The notes under the pieces: generated by a model
What the model was told of the DNA's origin: nothing
The model's input: the letters and a program-made list of their open reading frames with translations, nothing else
Databases searched by the model: none
In this document: positions 25,212 through 35,449 of the stretch, piece by piece
How the letters are laid out: each line of letters begins with the position of its first letter
Position numbering within the stretch: the first letter of the stretch is position 1
From: Sphingomonas sp. Leaf21
GTDB taxonomy: Bacteria > Pseudomonadota > Alphaproteobacteria > Sphingomonadales > Sphingomonadaceae
Length of the DNA stretch: 64,000 nt
NCBI RefSeq assembly: GCF_916858675.1
Contig: NZ_CAKASM010000003.1
Span: 62,001-126,000, forward strand
Direction: 5' to 3'
Position numbers and translations under genes: made by a program

Positions 25212-26342
25212 CTATTGGCCGAGCAGTTTCAGCACGTCCTGCTGGCTGCGATTGGCCTGGGACAGCATCGCGGTCGATGCCTGGGACAGGATCTGCGCGC
25301 GGGCGAGCTTGACCGTCTCCTCCGAATAATCGGTATCGGCGATGCGCGAACGCGCCTCCGACAGGTTCGTCGATCCGCTGGTCAGGGTGCTAACCGCTGA
25401 TTCCAGCCGGTTGCCCGTCGCGCCGAGCTGTCCCCGCACGCGCGCCACCGTGCCGAGCAGTTCGTCGGCGCGCTTCAGCGTATTGTCGGTGCGATAGCGA
25501 TTGGTGACGTTCAGTTCATCGGGCAGCGCGAATTCGCGGCGCTTGAGATAATCGTCGAAGCTGTAACCGCTGTTGTAGGTCGCGCCATTGGGATCATACC
25601 ATTGATCGCCCGGCCGTTCATAGACGATGCGCCCGATATCGGCGCGGTCGATATCCGCACCCGCGATCCTGCCGCCCGCCATATAGTCGTCGAACGTCAC
25701 CAGATGCGACCGGACATTGTTGGTCGACGGGTCATAGGGCTGCGGCGGGGTCAGGCGCGCATTGTAGCCCGATGACCAGTAATAGCCGATATCGTCGCGG
25801 ATATAATGGGTCGCGATCGGCGGGATGGCGACGGGGATGGTGTCGTCGACATTCGGCCCGGCCTGGATGTTCAGCGTGATGCTGGCATCGACCAGTGTGT
25901 TGTCCCTGTCGTAGATGGGGGCGTTGTTGTTGAACAGCGCCACGCCGTTGAACGAGGCGTTGCGCATCGTCTGTTCGATCTGCGTCGCCAGTGCGGTGAC
26001 CTCCAGCTGCAGGGCGGCGCGGTCGTTGGCGCTATAGGTTCCCGACCCCGCCTGTACCGCCAGTTCGCGCACGCGCTGGATCATGTTGGACACCTCGCCG
26101 AGCACGCCGTCGGCGGTCTGGACCAGCGAGACGCCGTCCATGGCGTTGCGGATGCCCTGCGACATGCCGCGAATCTGCGCGGTCATCGCGCTGCTGATCG
26201 CCAGCCCGGCGGCGTCGTCCTTGGCGGTGTTGATCCGCTGCCCCGTCGAAAGCCGCGCCATGGCCTCACCCAACTCATGGCTTGAGCGTTGGGTGGCAGC
26301 CATGGCGCGTAGCGCGGCGCCGTTCGTGTTGATGACCGTCAT
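25212..26342 (-). CDS. Flagellin
   Basis: Structural protein of the flagellar filament, 376 aa. Conserved N-terminal D0/D1 (MTVINTNGAALRAMA, RLSTGQRINTAKDDAAGLAI) and C-terminal D1/D0 (ARSRIADTDYSEETVKLAR, QANRSQQDVLKLLGQ) are intact. The middle (about residues 140-280) is unusual: rich in Tyr, Asp and Pro (YIRDDIGYYWSSGYN, GRIVYERPGDQWYDPNG). ATG 26342 follows GGGAG at five bases. No other flagellar gene is in the window and no sigma-28 or sigma-54 promoter was found. The last bases share the grpE terminator. Confidence 0.93.
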   Translation of the reverse strand: MTVINTNGAALRAMAATQRSSHELGEAMARLSTGQRINTAKDDAAGLAISSAMTAQIRGMSQGIRNAMDGVSLVQTADGVLGEVSNMIQRVRELAVQAGSGTYSANDRAALQLEVTALATQIEQTMRNASFNGVALFNNNAPIYDRDNTLVDASITLNIQAGPNVDDTIPVAIPPIATHYIRDDIGYYWSSGYNARLTPPQPYDPSTNNVRSHLVTFDDYMAGGRIAGADIDRADIGRIVYERPGDQWYDPNGATYNSGYSFDDYLKRREFALPDELNVTNRYRTDNTLKRADELLGTVARVRGQLGATGNRLESAVSTLTSGSTNLSEARSRIADTDYSEETVKLARAQILSQASTAMLSQANRSQQDVLKLLGQ

Positions 26343-26481
26343 GGTTACTCCCATCCCCAGACGAGCACGCGACCGGCGCGCGCGATCACATGGCTATGGG
26401 AGGATTAACCATGGCGGGGCCATCCGGGTTTTTCCCGGTGTTTGTAGTGGGATGCCGTTGCGAGGGGCGGGGGCGCGCCGC

Positions 26482-26610
26482 TTTCCCTCCCCCATCCCCT
26501 CCCGCTTGCGGGAGGGGCGTGCTTGTGGTGGGCGCGGGGCATCGCATCGGAGGTGCGCGTGACATCGCGGCGGGCACGCCCCTCCCGCAGGCGGCAGGGG
26601 ATGGGGGAGG
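26482..26610. repeat. REPIN-like repeat pair, copy 2, tail-out
   Basis: Two inverted units with tails pointing outward: CCCTCCCCCATCCCCTCCCG at the left, and CCCCTCCCGCAGGCGGCAGG on the right, followed by a G-rich tail. About 45 bp lie between the palindromes. Occupies the gap between flagellin and the metallopeptidase gene, which is otherwise empty. Confidence 0.8.
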
Positions 26611-26633
26611 GCCCGGCCGCAAGCGAGACGGCC

Positions 26634-27095
26634 TCAGCCTGTCCCCCGAAACGGCACTAACGTCTCATATTGCGCCAGCGGCGGCGCGCCCGCGACGACA
26701 GCGCCGCGTTTCAACAGGAACGCGTGACGGACGATCTCCGCCTGCTGTTCGAGGCCGTAGCGGCGGAACGCCTGTCCCGGCTTCATGGCGTAGCTGTAAC
26801 GGCAAAAGGGATGGCGTTTGAGCGGCAGGAAAATGCCCTGCTGGTGTTGCCAGATATGCACCATCTCATGCACGAACAGCCCCTGTTCGTGGAGCGGGCA
26901 GCCGCCGAAATCCTCGCGCCACAAGCCGCCCTTCGGATGGAAGTGGATGCAGCCCGTCGGCGCCATCACCGTATCGCGCGGTTGGAAAAAGGCCCATTTG
27001 GTGGGCGACAGCCGCACCCGGTCATAGTCGATGGCGTCCCCGAAGACCGAACGCGCCAGCGTTTCCTCGGCATCGGTGAGCGAACGCCTGGTCAC
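26634..27095 (-). CDS. HExxH-containing putative zinc metallopeptidase
   Basis: 153 aa from GTG 27095, which overlaps the stop of the copper chaperone gene (GTGA). Core motif LFVHEMVHIWQHQQGIFL near residues 80-97 supplies HEMVH, a zincin-like HExxH. Before it are VMAPTGCIHFHPKGGLWRED, probably the substrate-side strands, and after it a Tyr/Gln/Ala-rich helix (YGLEQQAEIVRHAFLL) that could carry the third ligand. No signal peptide. Similar proteins in sphingomonads have been labelled vgr-related; I see no type VI secretion link. Peptidase activity is inferred. Confidence 0.7.
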   Translation of the reverse strand: MTRRSLTDAEETLARSVFGDAIDYDRVRLSPTKWAFFQPRDTVMAPTGCIHFHPKGGLWREDFGGCPLHEQGLFVHEMVHIWQHQQGIFLPLKRHPFCRYSYAMKPGQAFRRYGLEQQAEIVRHAFLLKRGAVVAGAPPLAQYETLVPFRGTG

Positions 27096-27532
27096 GACGC
27101 GTCGGGCGCCGGATTGCCCGCGCCGATCACCCGTGCGCCCTGGCGCAGCCGCGTGCCGTCGGAGAAGGTCAGCAGCAGTGACAGGATGCGCCCCGGCTTC
27201 ACCCCCGGATTCATGTCGTAGAGCATGACATGCCGCCCGCCGGGCTGAAAGCTGACGGTCGCACCGGCGGGGATCGGCACGCTGTCCACCTTGCGCATCG
27301 CCATGCCGCCCTCGTGCATCTCGGAAGTGATGGCGACGTCGCTGCCGACCGAGATCAGGTTCAGCGGGGTCGGACCGCCGTGGATGACGAAATAGGCGGC
27401 CGCCGGGCGTCCCGGTACGGCGGCGAGGCGGACCCAGCCCTCTTCGCTCGACAGCTCCGGCCTCGACGAGCAGCCCGTCAGGGCGAGTGCCCCGGCGAGC
27501 GCGCAAAGGCCCGGAAAAATGGCGCGGCGCAT
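27092..27532 (-). CDS. PCu(A)C-family periplasmic copper chaperone
   Basis: 146 aa. N-terminal signal MRRAIFPGLCALAGALALTG followed by CSS, so probably a lipoprotein. Domain features: AAAYFVIHGG and the copper site SEMHEGGMAMRKVDSVPIPA ... GGRHVMLYDM, matching the H(M)x10Mx21HxM pattern of PCuAC. Such proteins deliver Cu(I) to the CuA site of cytochrome oxidase. Divergent from dnaK; translationally coupled to the metallopeptidase gene. Confidence 0.88.
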   Translation of the reverse strand: MRRAIFPGLCALAGALALTGCSSRPELSSEEGWVRLAAVPGRPAAAYFVIHGGPTPLNLISVGSDVAITSEMHEGGMAMRKVDSVPIPAGATVSFQPGGRHVMLYDMNPGVKPGRILSLLLTFSDGTRLRQGARVIGAGNPAPDAS

Positions 27533-27585
27533 GACAATCCCTCCCGTTTCGGCAAATCCCGAAACGACCCTAGGTTCCATCCAAT

Positions 27586-27616
27586 CTTGCGGCAACGGAT
27601 CGCCCACCTATATCCG
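27586..27616 (+). promoter_or_regulatory. RpoH (sigma-32) promoter of dnaK
   Basis: CTTG at 27586, 17-bp spacer, CCTATATCCG at 27607: a full match to the alphaproteobacterial heat-shock consensus CTTG-N17/18-CYTATNTNNG. It leaves an untranslated leader of about 90 nt before the dnaK ATG at 27712. Confidence 0.85.
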
Positions 27617-27711
27617 GCGAGTGAACGGGGTTTTCGGGTCGCCGCTTTCGGGACCGGACGACCCCGGCATCTGACTTCCGGACTATGTTCTTGAGGGGCA
27701 TTTAGAGACTT

Positions 27712-29610
<1,899 letters not shown>

Positions 29611-29670
29611 GGCGCTTGGCCTGGCCTGCCTTCGGGTGGGTCGGGCCATGGCCTTTGGTGTTGGAATACC

Positions 29671-29693
29671 GCCCCGGCGAATATGGCCGGGGC
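29671..29693 (+). promoter_or_regulatory. Intercistronic hairpin between dnaK and dnaJ
   Basis: GCCCCGGC / GCCGGGGC, 8 bp with a 7-nt loop (GAATATG). No T-run, so more likely an mRNA stabilising or processing structure that keeps dnaK message above dnaJ than a full terminator. Confidence 0.5.
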
Positions 29694-29785
29694 CCATGAC
29701 GAAGCGCTTCGCGGTGTCGCTCCGTCCGGCCTGATGGCGCGGTCGGCCAGCGAGGCGCGCACGGGCGGACGGGGCGAGACCGGGC

Positions 29786-30919
29786 ATGAGCACGACGATC
29801 GATTATTATGAGCTGCTCGAATGCGAGCGCACGGCGGACGATGCGACGATCAAGTCGCGCTACCGCAAGCTGGCCATGCAGTACCACCCGGACCGCAACG
29901 CGGGCTGCAAGGACTCGGAGGCCAAGTTCAAGGCGATCAGCGAAGCCTATGACTGCCTGAAGGATCCCCAGAAGCGCGCGGCCTATGACCGCTACGGCCA
30001 TGCCGCCTTCCAGCAGGGCATGGGCGGCGGTGGTGGCGGCGGGGCACAGGATTTCGGCGCCTTTTCCGACATTTTCGAAAGCGTCTTCGGCGAATTCATG
30101 GGCGGCGGGCGTGGCGGCGGTGGGCGACAGGCGCCCCGGCGCGGCGCGGACCTGCGCTACGACATGGAAATCACGCTCGAGGAAGCGTTCCATGGCAAGC
30201 AGACCGAGATCACCGTCGATGTTTCGGCGGCCTGTGACACCTGCGATGGCTCGGGCGCCAAGGCGGGGACCAGCGCCAAGACCTGCCAGCAGTGCGGCGG
30301 CCATGGCAAGGTGCGCGCGCAGCAGGGCTTTTTCGTGGTCGAGCGGACCTGCCCGGTCTGTCAGGGTGCAGGGCAGATCATCGCCGATCCCTGCCCCGAC
30401 TGTCGGGGCGACGGCCGGGTCGAGAAGACCAAGACGCTGTCGGTCAACGTGCCTGCGGGCGTCGACGAGGGCACCCGCATCCGCCTGTCCGGCGAAGGCG
30501 AGGCGGGCGCGCGCGGCGCACCTGCGGGTGACCTCTACATCTTCCTGCACGTGAAGCGGCACGCGATCTTCGAGCGCGAGGGCACGACGCTGTTCGCGCG
30601 CGCGCCGATCAGCTTCACCACGGCGGCGCTTGGCGGCTCGCTGTCGATACCCGGTCTCGACGGTCGCACGCACGACATCAAGATTCCGGCGGGCATCCAG
30701 TCGGGCAAGCAGCTCCGCCAGCGCGGCGCGGGTATGCCCGTGCTCCAGGGGCGCGGCACCGGCGACCTGGTCATCCAGATCGAGGTGGAGACGCCCACCC
30801 GCCTGTCCACCCGCCAGCGCGAACTGCTCGAACTGTTCCGCGAGACCGAGACGGGCGACGAGTGTCCCGAAAGCCAGGGCTTCTTCGCCAAGTTGAAGAG
30901 CGTGTTCGCGGGGGAGTGA
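29786..30919 (+). CDS. dnaJ: Chaperone DnaJ (Hsp40)
   Basis: 377 aa (E. coli 376). J domain residues 5-70 with the HPD motif in AMQYHPDRN; Gly-rich linker ([12 protein letters not shown]); zinc region with four repeats [24 protein letters not shown] and CPDCRGDG; two C-terminal substrate domains. Stimulates DnaK ATPase. Same direction as dnaK and probably on its transcript. Confidence 0.97.
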   Translation: MSTTIDYYELLECERTADDATIKSRYRKLAMQYHPDRNAGCKDSEAKFKAISEAYDCLKDPQKRAAYDRYGHAAFQQGMGGGGGGGAQDFGAFSDIFESVFGEFMGGGRGGGGRQAPRRGADLRYDMEITLEEAFHGKQTEITVDVSAACDTCDGSGAKAGTSAKTCQQCGGHGKVRAQQGFFVVERTCPVCQGAGQIIADPCPDCRGDGRVEKTKTLSVNVPAGVDEGTRIRLSGEGEAGARGAPAGDLYIFLHVKRHAIFEREGTTLFARAPISFTTAALGGSLSIPGLDGRTHDIKIPAGIQSGKQLRQRGAGMPVLQGRGTGDLVIQIEVETPTRLSTRQRELLELFRETETGDECPESQGFFAKLKSVFAGE

Positions 30920-30942
30920 TTCGCACCCGGACCGTGGAGTGT

Positions 30943-30972
30943 CGGGAAGGGCGCCGGTGACACGCCCTCCCG
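30943..30972. terminator. Hairpin between convergent dnaJ and 30974 gene
   Basis: CGGG-a-AGGGCG pairs with CGCCCT-CCCG. It sits 23 bp after the dnaJ stop. No T-run. Confidence 0.55.
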
Positions 30973-30973
30973 T

Positions 30974-31555
30974 TCAGGGCTTGGTGCTGGCGGCCTTCAT
31001 CCGATCCAGCTTCCTGACCTGCTCCGACTGTACCGGCACCCCCAGTGCCTGTCGCAGGCTGTCCGGGATCAACGTGCGATCATAGGGATCCATAGTCGGC
31101 CCGGTTTCCTTCGACTGGCTATATTGCGTGCCATAGATTTGCGGCTGTCCGATCTTCATCAGATAGCGGTCGAGCGTGGCCGCCGCGATCCAGCTCGATT
31201 CGGCCTTGCCACGCGCCACCGCCGCGATCGCCAGAGAATGGGCGAGCAGATAGTCCGCGGCGTCCGAGCCATGCTGGAAGATGAAGGCGGCGTGGTAATA
31301 ATCCTCGGCGGTGATGATCCGCCCTTGTGCCAGCATGGTCCGGGCTTCGACCCGGCGTGCGGCGTCCTCTGCGATCATGCGTCGGATCGCCATCATGTCG
31401 ATCGGCTTGGCCGGATCGATGGTGGCCCGGATCGCCTGATCCGCATCGAACATCGCGGTCAATTCGCGATTGTCCTGCGATGCCGGAGCCTGTGCCGACA
31501 GTTGCGCCGGGCCGAGGGCCATGCTCGCCACCACGATCCACCATGCTATCCGCAT
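30974..31555 (-). CDS. Secreted DUF6624-like hypothetical protein
   Basis: 193 aa. Signal peptide MRIAWWIVVASMALGPAQLS, cleaved after AQA. Mature part has MFDADQAIRATIDPAKPIDM, MIAEDAARRVEARTMLAQGR, DYYHAAFIFQHGSDAADYL and GQPQIYGTQYSQ. The last two features recall proteins assigned to DUF6624, which appear to have TPR-like helices. ATG 31555 has GGGGAC upstream. No function known. Confidence 0.7.
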   Translation of the reverse strand: MRIAWWIVVASMALGPAQLSAQAPASQDNRELTAMFDADQAIRATIDPAKPIDMMAIRRMIAEDAARRVEARTMLAQGRIITAEDYYHAAFIFQHGSDAADYLLAHSLAIAAVARGKAESSWIAAATLDRYLMKIGQPQIYGTQYSQSKETGPTMDPYDRTLIPDSLRQALGVPVQSEQVRKLDRMKAASTKP

Positions 31556-31706
31556 TGCCCCGTCCCCTTTTGCAGAGGCAGCATGAGTTGCATTTGAAAA
31601 CGCTGCCCGCAAGAGCAAGGCAAAGTTGCGATGCGCGGGGCATCGCTTGCTTGCCAAAAGCGGGTTTTGCAGGTCCATTGGCGGTGTCCGATGGAAGGAA
31701 GACGAT

Positions 31707-32219
31707 ATGATCCCCCGGCTGCTTGCCCTGTCCCTGATCGCCGCGTCCGTTACGCTCCCCGCCGCCGCGCCCGTGTCCGCCCCGCGCATCGGCGTCGCGA
31801 GCTTCGAGGCCTTGGCCAAGCCGCTGCCGCTTCCCTACCATGCGGGGAACGCCAAGGCGGAGATCGCGGCGGCGCGGGCGCGGGCGGTGAAGGCGCACAA
31901 GCGCGTGCTGATCGATCTGGGCGGTAACTGGTGCCTGGACTGCCGCCTGCTGGCAGGGGTGATGGAAACGCCCCAGATGCGCCCCTTCGTCGCGAAGCAT
32001 TTCGAGGTGGTGACGGTCGATGTCGGCCGGTTCGACCAGAATATGGATATCCCGGCGTCCTACGGCATTAAGGGCCGTTTGCAGGGGGTGCCCGCCGTGC
32101 TGATCGTCGATCCGAAGACCAACACGCTGGTCAATGCGGGCCGTGAGACGGCGCTGGCCGATGCGCGGGCGATGACGCCGCAGGCGGTGGCGGACTGGTT
32201 GGCCGGTTGGGTGGGGTGA
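31707..32219 (+). CDS. Periplasmic thioredoxin-like protein
   Basis: 170 aa. Signal peptide MIPRLLALSLIAASVTLPAA. Thioredoxin fold with the redox motif NWCLDCR (WCxxC) at about residue 77, then FVAKHFEVVTVDVGRFDQNM, a cis-Pro region GVPAVLIVDP and a final helix. Arrangement of the WCLDC motif is like DsbD-gamma or DUF953-like thioredoxins. Likely a periplasmic disulfide reductase. AAGGAAGA precedes ATG 31707. Confidence 0.82.
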   Translation: MIPRLLALSLIAASVTLPAAAPVSAPRIGVASFEALAKPLPLPYHAGNAKAEIAAARARAVKAHKRVLIDLGGNWCLDCRLLAGVMETPQMRPFVAKHFEVVTVDVGRFDQNMDIPASYGIKGRLQGVPAVLIVDPKTNTLVNAGRETALADARAMTPQAVADWLAGWVG

Positions 32220-32254
32220 GCCGCATCAGCCTTCCGGCCCGGTGACGTCGGGCG

Positions 32255-32357
32255 TTCCCTCCCCCAACCCCTCCCGCCTGCGGGAGGGGAGAGAAGGTGG
32301 ACAACCGCTTCCCCACATAGCTCCTCTCCCGCGGGCGGGAGGAGTTGGGGGAGGGGA
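32255..32357. repeat. REPIN-like repeat pair, copy 3, tail-out
   Basis: CCCTCCCCCAACCCCTCCCG with its palindrome GCCTGCGGGAGGGG, about 40 bp, then CTCCTCTCCCGCGGGCGGGA followed by GGAGTTGGGGGAGG. Lies between the thioredoxin-like gene and convergent purB and fills most of the 182-bp gap. Confidence 0.8.
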
Positions 32358-32401
32358 GTCCCCAGCGGCACTAACGGCGCCGATGGGACTCCCCCCATCC
32401 A

Positions 32402-33718
32402 TCACGCGTCGCCGAACACCCGCGCGAAGATCGTGTCGACATTCTTGTAATGATAATCGAGGTCGAACCGCGCCTCGATCTCTTCCGGCGACAGCGCGGC
32501 GGTCACGTCCGCATCGGCCTTGAGCAACTCCATCAGCGACAGTTCGCCGTCCGACTCCCACACCTTCATCGCATTGCGCTGGACCAGCCGATAGCTGTCT
32601 TCGCGGCTTACGCCCGCCTGGGTCAGGGCCAGCAGGACGCGCTGCGAATGGACCAGGCCGCCCATCTTGTTGAGGTTCTTCTCCATCCGTGCCGGATAGA
32701 CGACCAGCTTGTCGATCACGCCCGTCAGGCGGGCCAGCGCGAAGTCGAGCGTGATGGTTGCGTCGGGGCCGATATAGCGCTCGACCGAGGAATGGCTGAT
32801 GTCGCGCTCATGCCATAGCGCGACATTCTCCAGCGCCGGGGTCACGTAACCGCGTACCATACGGGCCAGGCCGGTCAGGTTCTCGGTCAGCACCGGATTG
32901 CGCTTGTGCGGCATCGCCGACGAACCCTTCTGGCCGGGCGAGAAATATTCCTCCGCTTCCAGCACCTCGGTACGTTGCAGGTGGCGCACCTCGGTCGCCA
33001 GGCGCTCGATCGAGCTGGCGATGACGCCCAGCGTGGCGAAGAACATCGCATGGCGATCGCGCGGGATGACCTGGGTCGAGACGGGCTCGACGGTCAGGCC
33101 CATCTTCTCGGCGACATGGGCTTCGACGCGCGGGTCGATATTGGCGAAGGTGCCGACCGCGCCCGAGATGGCGCAGGTGGCGATATCGGCGCGCGCCGCG
33201 ACCAGGCGGGCACGGTTGCGGTCGAACTCGGCATAGGCCTGGGCCAGTTTCAGGCCGAACGTCACCGGCTCCGCATGGATGCCATGGCTGCGCCCGATGG
33301 TCGGCGTCAGCTTGTGCTCCAGCGCGCGGCGCTTGATGACGGCGAGCAGCGCGTCAAGATCCTCGAGAAGGATGTCGGAGGCGCGCGCGAGCTGCACCGC
33401 CAGGCAGGTGTCGAGTACGTCGGACGAGGTCATGCCCTGATGCAGGAAGCGCGCTTCCGGACCGGTGCGCTCGGCGACATGGGTCAGGAAGGCGATGACG
33501 TCGTGCTTCGTCTCCGCCTCGATCGAATCGATACGGTCGATGTCGAAATCCCCGGCGGCCTTGTCGGCTTCCCAGATGCGCGCGGCGGCTTGCCTGGGCA
33601 CGACGCCCAGTTCGGCGAGCGCGTCGGTGGCGTGCGCCTCGATCTCGAACCAGATGCGGAAGCGGGTCTGCGGATCCCAGATCCGGGTCATGGGGGCACG
33701 GGAATAGCGCGGAATCAT
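32402..33718 (-). CDS. purB: Adenylosuccinate lyase
   Basis: Two steps of purine synthesis: SAICAR to AICAR plus fumarate, and adenylosuccinate to AMP. 438 aa, the short PurB form. N-terminal MIPRYSRAPMTRIWDPQTRF, TSSDVLDTCLAVQL, GRSHGIHAEPVTFG, and the family signature GSSAMPHKRNP (catalytic Ser loop). C-terminal YHYKNVDTIFARVFGDA. A strong two-part hairpin lies in its leader, 22 bp before the ATG. Confidence 0.96.
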   Translation of the reverse strand: MIPRYSRAPMTRIWDPQTRFRIWFEIEAHATDALAELGVVPRQAAARIWEADKAAGDFDIDRIDSIEAETKHDVIAFLTHVAERTGPEARFLHQGMTSSDVLDTCLAVQLARASDILLEDLDALLAVIKRRALEHKLTPTIGRSHGIHAEPVTFGLKLAQAYAEFDRNRARLVAARADIATCAISGAVGTFANIDPRVEAHVAEKMGLTVEPVSTQVIPRDRHAMFFATLGVIASSIERLATEVRHLQRTEVLEAEEYFSPGQKGSSAMPHKRNPVLTENLTGLARMVRGYVTPALENVALWHERDISHSSVERYIGPDATITLDFALARLTGVIDKLVVYPARMEKNLNKMGGLVHSQRVLLALTQAGVSREDSYRLVQRNAMKVWESDGELSLMELLKADADVTAALSPEEIEARFDLDYHYKNVDTIFARVFGDA

Positions 33719-33740
33719 GGGGCACCTTCAGGTCGTGGAA

Positions 33741-33793
33741 ACGGCACAGCTCACCGTGCACTCCCTCTCGGAATCACGGTGTGTCGTGCCGTT
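33741..33793 (-). promoter_or_regulatory. Bipartite hairpin in the purB leader
   Basis: In the mRNA direction AACGGCAC-GACA-CACCGTG, a 16-nt loop, then CACGGTG-AGCT-GTGCCGTT. All 15 base pairs are perfect and the 4x4 internal loop is symmetrical. It ends 22 nt before the purB start and just before the likely SD (GAAGGTG). Candidate cis-regulatory RNA, or DNA operator for the divergent pair. Confidence 0.6.
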
Positions 33794-33932
33794 AGCAGGG
33801 ACGAGCCGAGCCTTCAAATCCTGGAGCATCATACCCATATGGCAAAATGCAGATTGGGAACGTATCTCTAACAACGAAGATGCTTTTCCGATCTTCATAG
33901 TCATCGTTCGACCAGAGTAAGGGAGAGACGAG

Positions 33933-34382
33933 ATGATGAAATACGCTTTTCTTGCCGGTGCCATGATGGTGTCGGCCCCGGTGTTTGCGCAGACCACGAC
34001 GGCGCCTGCCCAAACCTCACCCGCCCCGGCACAGGCTGCGCCCGCAACCACAGCGGATCCGGCACAGGCGGCGCAACCCGCGACCGACCCGGCCGCCGCG
34101 ACTCCGGAGCAGGGCCAGGTCCAGGCGACCGGCAGCCAGATCGCCCAAGTCGTGGACACGCAGTTCCCGACCTATGACAAGAATGGCGACGGGCAGCTCA
34201 GCAAGGCCGAATTCTCGCAGTGGATGGTCGCGCTGAAGTCGCAGACCGACCCGTCGACCAAGGCCGAGGCGCCCGCGACCAAGAAATGGGTCGGCACCGC
34301 CTTCGCCCAGGCCGACACGGACAAGAACAAGTCGGTGTCCAAGTCCGAACTGACCGGGTTTCTGAGCCAGGGCCAGGGCTAA
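33933..34382 (+). CDS. Secreted EF-hand calcium-binding protein
   Basis: 149 aa. Signal peptide MMKYAFLAGAMMVSAPVFAQ, then a 50-residue linker of Ala, Pro, Thr and Gln. Two EF-hand loops: DKNGDGQLSKAEF (canonical) and DTDKNKSVSKSEL (Lys and Ser at chelating positions, so weaker). Likely periplasmic calcium binding. GGGAGA upstream supports ATG 33933. The upstream AT-richer stretch (33800-33920) probably carries the promoter. A strong terminator follows. Confidence 0.85.
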   Translation: MMKYAFLAGAMMVSAPVFAQTTTAPAQTSPAPAQAAPATTADPAQAAQPATDPAAATPEQGQVQATGSQIAQVVDTQFPTYDKNGDGQLSKAEFSQWMVALKSQTDPSTKAEAPATKKWVGTAFAQADTDKNKSVSKSELTGFLSQGQG

Positions 34383-34437
34383 ACGCCTAGTCGGGACATC
34401 CCTCCGTCCCGACAGCATCCCCGAGCGGGGAGAAGCG

Positions 34438-34471
34438 GGGCCGCCGTACCATCGGGTACGGCGGCCCTTTT
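34438..34471 (+). terminator. Rho-independent terminator of the EF-hand gene
   Basis: GGGCCGCCGTACC / GGTACGGCGGCCC, 13 bp with a loop ATCG, followed by TTTT. Confidence 0.93.
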
Positions 34472-34481
34472 CCGTTTAAAT

Positions 34482-34622
34482 CCTCCCCATCATCGATGGG
34501 GCGGGGGACCGACCGGCGCAGCCGGGTGGTGGAGGGGCGGCGGCGTCAGCCGCCGTCTGCGACGGCGCTCCCATGCCCACGCTGGCGCGATGGTCCCCCT
34601 CGCCAAGCAAGCTCGGGAGGAA
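34482..34622. repeat. Palindromic repeat family B, copy 1
   Basis: CCTCCCCATCATCGATGGGG, then CGGGGGACCG with a CCGGCGCAGCCGG hairpin, TGGTGGAGGGGC, a GGCGGC-GTCA-GCCGCC hairpin, and an inverted remnant ending GGTCCCCCTCGCC...GGGAGGA. Fills most of the 325-bp gap between the EF-hand gene and rplY; I see no gene there. Core shared with copies at 40.3 and 59.0 kb. Confidence 0.7.
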
Positions 34623-34634
34623 TCAGTAGGGCAC

Positions 34635-34668
34635 GAAAAAGGGCAGGGGCGTTGCCGCCACCTGCCCT
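34635..34668 (-). terminator. Rho-independent terminator of rplY
   Basis: On the minus strand AGGGCAGG, 13-nt loop, CCTGCCCT, then TTTT. Located 40 bp after the rplY stop. Confidence 0.8.
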
Positions 34669-34707
34669 GATTTCGTCCGCTCGCTCGTGCGAGGGAGCGA
34701 GGCCCGA

Positions 34708-35325
34708 TCAGGCCTCTTCCGAACCTTCGGCCTGGGCCTCGGCGTCGGCGGCTTCGTCCGCGGCGGTCGGAACCGTCGGCGGAACGATCGTCGCGATCGC
34801 GAAGTCGCGGTCGTCGATCGCCGGGGTGGCGCCCTTGGGCAGCTTCACGTCCGAGATGTGGATCGCGTCACCGACTTCCAGACCCTTCAGCGAGATGGCG
34901 ATCTCGGCGGGAATGTCAGCGGCGTCGACGACGATCTCGATCTCGTGGCGGGTGATGTTCAGGACACCGCCCTGCTTGATGCCACGGCTTTCCTCTTCGT
35001 CGGTGAAGACGACCGGAACGGCGACGGTGACGGTCTCATGCTCGCCGATGCGCAGGAAGTCGACATGCAGCGGGCGGTCGGAAACCGGATGGAACGCGAC
35101 GTCCTTCGCCAGCGTGCGCTGGCCGTCCACCATGATGACCGAGGTGAAGAAGTGACCGGTCATCAGAGCCTTGACGAGGGCCTTCTCTTCGAGATGGATC
35201 GACGCGGCGGCCTGGTTACGGCCATAGATCACGGCGGGGACGCGGCCTTCACGACGCAGCGAACGGGAGGCTCCCTTGCCAACCTGATCGCGCGTCTCGG
35301 CGGCGAGCGTAAGGGTGTCGCTCAT
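34708..35325 (-). CDS. rplY: 50S ribosomal protein L25, long Ctc form
   Basis: 5S rRNA-binding ribosomal protein, 205 aa: an N-terminal L25 domain ([37 protein letters not shown]) and the C-terminal TL5/Ctc domain ([34 protein letters not shown]). It ends in an acidic Ala/Glu tail ([17 protein letters not shown]). ATG 35325 gives [16 protein letters not shown]. Alone between terminator and an outer-membrane protein gene on the same strand. Confidence 0.95.
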   Translation of the reverse strand: MSDTLTLAAETRDQVGKGASRSLRREGRVPAVIYGRNQAAASIHLEEKALVKALMTGHFFTSVIMVDGQRTLAKDVAFHPVSDRPLHVDFLRIGEHETVTVAVPVVFTDEEESRGIKQGGVLNITRHEIEIVVDAADIPAEIAISLKGLEVGDAIHISDVKLPKGATPAIDDRDFAIATIVPPTVPTAADEAADAEAQAEGSEEA

Positions 35326-35449
35326 TCCAGTTACTCCGAAACAAAATGGATATGGTTTTCCCGACCACGCCTCCAGGGATGACCATGACCGGAAGCGGCG
35401 GCGCATAGCGGCAAAGTCTGCAAAAGACAAGCCATGCGCCCCCGCCACC

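Noticed and set aside
26343-26420. Sigma-28 or sigma-54 promoter for flagellin
   Set aside because: Neither TAAA-N15-GCCGATAA nor TGGCAC-N5-TTGC-like sequences were found on the minus strand before the gene.
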